Below, in pieces: positions 61,407-64,000 of a DNA stretch of 64,000 bases; the first letter of the stretch is position 1, and each line of letters begins with the position of its first letter. The stretch is from UBA1715 sp964346725 (GTDB taxonomy: Bacteria; Bacteroidota; Bacteroidia; Bacteroidales; UBA1715), in the NCBI GenBank assembly GCA_964346725.1, contig CAYFVM010000005.1, forward strand, positions 1 through 64,000, read 5' to 3'. The translations under genes were made by a program, and so were the position numbers. The notes below the pieces were generated by a model. The model was not told where the DNA came from. It did no database searches and saw only the letters and a list, made by a program, of their open reading frames with translations.

Positions 61407-62165
61407 TTAAAGAAGTGATGCGACCACGCTCTCGAAAGCTTTCAGAAAGAGCATATTTGGTCCATCACTTTTTGCTTTTTCTGGGTCAGGGTGAATTTCG
61501 AAAAAGTAACCGGTAGCTCCGAATGCTTTGGCTGCAAATGCCATTGCCGGAACAAAAGTTCTATCTCCTCCGGTCTTTCCTCCAGCAGCTCCGGGGCGTT
61601 GTACCGAGTGCGTACAATCCATGAGAACTGTAGGAGTGAATTGTTTCATATCGGAAATGTTGCGAAAATCTACCGCAAGGTTGTTGTATCCGTACATGTT
61701 GCCACGCTCGGTAAGCCATACGTTATTGTTTCCTGATTCTCGTACTTTTTCTACCGGATATTTCATATCGGCTCCCGAAAGGAATTGAGCCTTTTTGATG
61801 TTAACGATTTTACCCGTTTTTGCAGCCGCAACAAGCAAATCCGTTTGACGACAAAGGAACGCAGGAATTTGTAACACATCGGCTACTTGTCCCGCAGGTT
61901 CTGCCTGGTAAGATTCATGTATGTCGGTAACAACGCGCAATCCGTATTTTGATTTAATGTCGGCAAGCATTTGTAGGCCTTTCTCCAAGCCCGGCCCTCT
62001 GTACGAACTGATTGATGTGCGGTTTGCTTTGTCAAATGATGCTTTGAAGATGCAGTCAATATTGAATTTTTTGTTCAAACGAACCAATTCAACAGCAACT
62101 TCTTCGAGTACGTCCATTGTTTCTATAACACAAGGTCCAGCAAGAAAAATAGGTTTTTGTTCCAT
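61407..62165 (-). CDS. kdsA: 3-deoxy-D-manno-octulosonate 8-phosphate synthase
   Basis: 252 residues. It condenses phosphoenolpyruvate and arabinose 5-phosphate to KDO 8-phosphate for lipopolysaccharide. The opening FLAGPCVIETMDV carries the metal-binding Cys typical of the type II enzyme, then KASFDKANRTSISSYRGPG, DVLQIPAFLCRQTDLL and VWLTERGNMYG. It ends FFEIHPDPEKAKSDGPNM. It is slightly shorter than the 280-residue E. coli enzyme. It stands alone between the phosphate transporter and pepT. Confidence 0.94.
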   Translation of the reverse strand: MEQKPIFLAGPCVIETMDVLEEVAVELVRLNKKFNIDCIFKASFDKANRTSISSYRGPGLEKGLQMLADIKSKYGLRVVTDIHESYQAEPAGQVADVLQIPAFLCRQTDLLVAAAKTGKIVNIKKAQFLSGADMKYPVEKVRESGNNNVWLTERGNMYGYNNLAVDFRNISDMKQFTPTVLMDCTHSVQRPGAAGGKTGGDRTFVPAMAFAAKAFGATGYFFEIHPDPEKAKSDGPNMLFLKAFESVVASLL

Positions 62166-62196
62166 AGCAAAATGTAATTTATCGGGATAAAGGTAT

Positions 62197-63423
62197 TTAT
62201 TTTATTGGAAAATGGGCAAATTCTTTCACAATGTTCAGGATAACTTCAACGGCTTTCTCCATGCTTTGCAATGGAATGTATTCAAATTGTCCGTGAAAAT
62301 TGTGGCCTCCGGCAAAAATGTTCGGACACGGCAAGCCTTTGAATGAAAGGTTTGCACCATCGGTTCCGCCTCGAATTGGTTGAATTTTGGGTTTAATATT
62401 TGCCTCTTCCATTGATTTACGTGCAATTTCCACAATGTGCATATGCGGTTCTATCATTTGCTTCATGTTGGAATATTGATGACGAATTGTGAGATGCACT
62501 ATGTCTCCATATTTTGTGTTCAACGCAGAAACAATTTTTTTCAGAATTTCCTGCTTCTCCATGAAAAGTTTTTCATCGTGGTCACGGATAATGAAATGAA
62601 GTTCGGTCTTATCAACGGAGCCTTGCATGTCGGTAATGTGAATAAATCCTTCACGTGCTTCGGTGCATTCCGGGCGTTGGTTTGCCGGAAGTTGCGATAT
62701 AAATTCGTGCGCAACCAATTGCGAATTTATCATTCTTCCTTTTGCGTATCCCGGATGAATGTTGATGCCGTCTATTGTGACTTCTGCCGCAGCAGCGTTG
62801 AAATTTTCATATTCCAATTCTCCAATTTCTCCGCCATCAATTGTGTATGCGTATGTTGCGCCAAATTTTTCTACGTCAAATTTTACAACACCTCGGCCAA
62901 TTTCTTCATCGGGAGTAAATCCTATTTTGATTTCTCCGTGTGGTAATTCGGGATGATTCATAAGGTACGCAGCTGCAGTCATAATTTCGGCAACGCCGGC
63001 TTTGTCGTCCGCGCCCAAAAGGGTGGTTCCGTCGGTGGCGATAATGGTTTGCCCAACGTACCGCAAAAGTTCGGGAAATTGCGTAGGCGAAAGTTGTATG
63101 TTCAACTCAGAATTAAGGAGAATCGATTTTCCATTGTAGTTTTCAATAATATTCGGCTTGATGTCTTTGCCTGAAGCGTCCGGTGAAGTATCAACGTGGG
63201 CAATAAATCCAATGGCAGGAATGCCTTCTTTGTTTGCGGGAATTGTTGCCATTACGTATCCAAACTCGTCAAGTTCGGCAGAAATTCCCATGCTTTGTAA
63301 TTCGTTGCACAGCAATTTCAAAAGCTCTAATTGACACGCTGTACTTGGTTGTGTATCAGAATCTTCGTTGGAAGTCGTTTCAATAGAAACATATCGTAAA
63401 AATCGTTGTAGTAGTTCGTTCAT
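62197..63423 (-). CDS. pepT: Peptidase T (tripeptide aminopeptidase)
   Basis: 408 residues from the ATG at 63423. M20 family zinc exopeptidase. Metal ligands are in GFIAHVDTSPDASG (His, Asp), LLGADDKAGVAEI (Asp) and FTPDEEIGRG (Glu-Glu); the ending FKGLPCPNIFAGGHNFHGQF holds the last His. It trims the N-terminus of tripeptides, consistent with peptide uptake by the POT transporter at 3.9 kb, though the two are not linked. A longer reading from 63444 adds a Thr-rich stretch without support. The U32 peptidase gene ends 8 bp upstream. Confidence 0.94.
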   Translation of the reverse strand: MNELLQRFLRYVSIETTSNEDSDTQPSTACQLELLKLLCNELQSMGISAELDEFGYVMATIPANKEGIPAIGFIAHVDTSPDASGKDIKPNIIENYNGKSILLNSELNIQLSPTQFPELLRYVGQTIIATDGTTLLGADDKAGVAEIMTAAAYLMNHPELPHGEIKIGFTPDEEIGRGVVKFDVEKFGATYAYTIDGGEIGELEYENFNAAAAEVTIDGINIHPGYAKGRMINSQLVAHEFISQLPANQRPECTEAREGFIHITDMQGSVDKTELHFIIRDHDEKLFMEKQEILKKIVSALNTKYGDIVHLTIRHQYSNMKQMIEPHMHIVEIARKSMEEANIKPKIQPIRGGTDGANLSFKGLPCPNIFAGGHNFHGQFEYIPLQSMEKAVEVILNIVKEFAHFPIK

Positions 63424-63430
63424 GTGAGTA

Positions 63431-64000
63431 TTATTTACATGCATAAATATTCATTTCGCACTTTTTACAGTCAAATTCTACGCGAAATTTGTGTGAAGCA
63501 TCGGAGATGAATATTGGTTCAGCATGACCTTGCTGGCAGGCCTGCAGTTGATAGCGAATGCAATATTTTGTGGTCATAAGTGGCACGTCTAATTGTGGCT
63601 CGCATTCAAAAGCCGGTGGTATGTTGGCAACGCCATGTTCTTTGAAAAACGCTTTGGTTAAATGATTTGCAACGTTCAACCGACAGTCGGCTGGGCCTTG
63701 TAATGGAAAAGGATGCGTCGTTTTGGAAATAGTTTTTTCCGGTACATTATGGCTTTGCATACGTTTCTCCAAAAGAAGTTCGCATGCGTTCCGCCGAATG
63801 TCATTTAGTTCGGAAATAGGAATGAAAGGCACCTCCGTGAGGTTTGTCATGTATGAATCAACGGAGAAAATAGTGTCGCCAAGTTTGCATGGTTGCGCTT
63901 TGAGCGTTTCCTGTGCTTTTTGCGAATTTTTGGCAGGTTCATTTTCTGTGCGATTTATTGTCACGGTGTTCCCATAGATGTCGGCAAACGTAAAAGTAAT
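63431..64000 (-). CDS. Peptidase U32 family protein, C-terminal part (5' end beyond the window)
   Basis: The frame is open to the right edge, so only the last ~189 residues are visible and the GTG at 63964 is not the real start. The C-terminal segment IRYQLQACQQGHAEPIFISD and the closing HKFRVEFDCKKCEMNIYACK, with a Cys-x-x-Cys pair, are typical of the long U32 peptidases of Bacteroidota (collagenase-like, some involved in rRNA or tRNA modification). A second CysxxCys-like pair may bind metal. It is just upstream of pepT on the same strand. Confidence 0.72.
   Translation of the reverse strand: MTFTFADIYGNTVTINRTENEPAKNSQKAQETLKAQPCKLGDTIFSVDSYMTNLTEVPFIPISELNDIRRNACELLLEKRMQSHNVPEKTISKTTHPFPLQGPADCRLNVANHLTKAFFKEHGVANIPPAFECEPQLDVPLMTTKYCIRYQLQACQQGHAEPIFISDASHKFRVEFDCKKCEMNIYACK

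Noticed and set aside
1..64000. CRISPR arrays, insertion sequences, prophage or integrase genes
   Set aside because: No regularly spaced repeats, transposase or integrase motifs, or target-site duplications were seen. The only long repeats are the gap-flanking assembly duplicates and palindromes described.

Overview
The window looks like a scaffold from a Bacteroidota genome, most likely Bacteroidales. Evidence: the GldD lipoprotein, the type IX secretion (T9SS) protein PorQ and a secreted protein with a T9SS C-terminal sorting domain; repeated TAnnTTTG minus-7 boxes (often with an upstream TTG or TTTG) and few Shine-Dalgarno sites; and low G+C. It contains three 100-N scaffold gaps. Two of them are flanked by identical 55-bp and 47-bp copies, so those contigs overlap and no sequence is really missing there.

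Left part (1-9.1 kb): the first bases of a 16S rRNA gene (minus strand) with its leader, folB, a frameshift-split envelope gene, glnS, then a plus-strand operon of a POT peptide transporter, queH, a GT4 glycosyltransferase and the heptose genes hddA and hddC. From 9.3 to 13.4 kb lie a T9SS cargo protein, a small lipoprotein, a MORN-repeat protein, and a striking relic: a tryptophan leader peptide with three consecutive Trp codons, an attenuator-type terminator, and only the first ~80 codons of trpB, frameshifted and truncated. The rest of a trp operon is absent here.

13.5-41.9 kb is mostly minus strand: ubiX/ompH-like/tadA/aspS; a hexapeptide acyltransferase; a succinyl-CoA:acetate CoA-transferase; porQ-cmk-ispH with two small membrane-protein genes (one of only 58 codons); tRNA-Phe; a four-gene operon of secreted or envelope proteins of unknown function; galE; gldD-ssb; the rod-shape block mreBCD-mrdA-rodA behind purH; a LysM glucosaminidase; an RluA-type pseudouridine synthase; and panB. 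Plus-strand exceptions are a GT90-like glycosyltransferase and a GH5 endoglucanase carrying an unusual inserted Spy/CpxP-like LTxxQ helical module.

At about 42-44 kb gene orientation switches. A flippase and a ~490-bp very AT-rich spacer precede a long plus-strand block: dut, a sugar nucleotidyltransferase, TPR protein, DUF4292 lipoprotein, EnvC-like protein, a giant coiled-coil membrane protein, ybeY, mnmG, M16 peptidase, tsaC, thioesterase and a LytS/LytTR two-component system. Just after mnmG are two copies of the palindrome TTTCCACGTGGAAA, 44 bp apart, resembling parS centromere sites. With the strand switch they make an origin-proximal location plausible but unproven. The right end holds pepP, a Pit-type phosphate transporter with a PhoU-like tail, kdsA, pepT and the C-terminal part of a U32 peptidase.

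The most interesting items are the trp attenuator relic, the parS-like palindrome pair, the GH5 with the LTxxQ insertion, the secreted four-gene operon, and several one-base frameshifts in A/T runs that split otherwise intact-looking genes.
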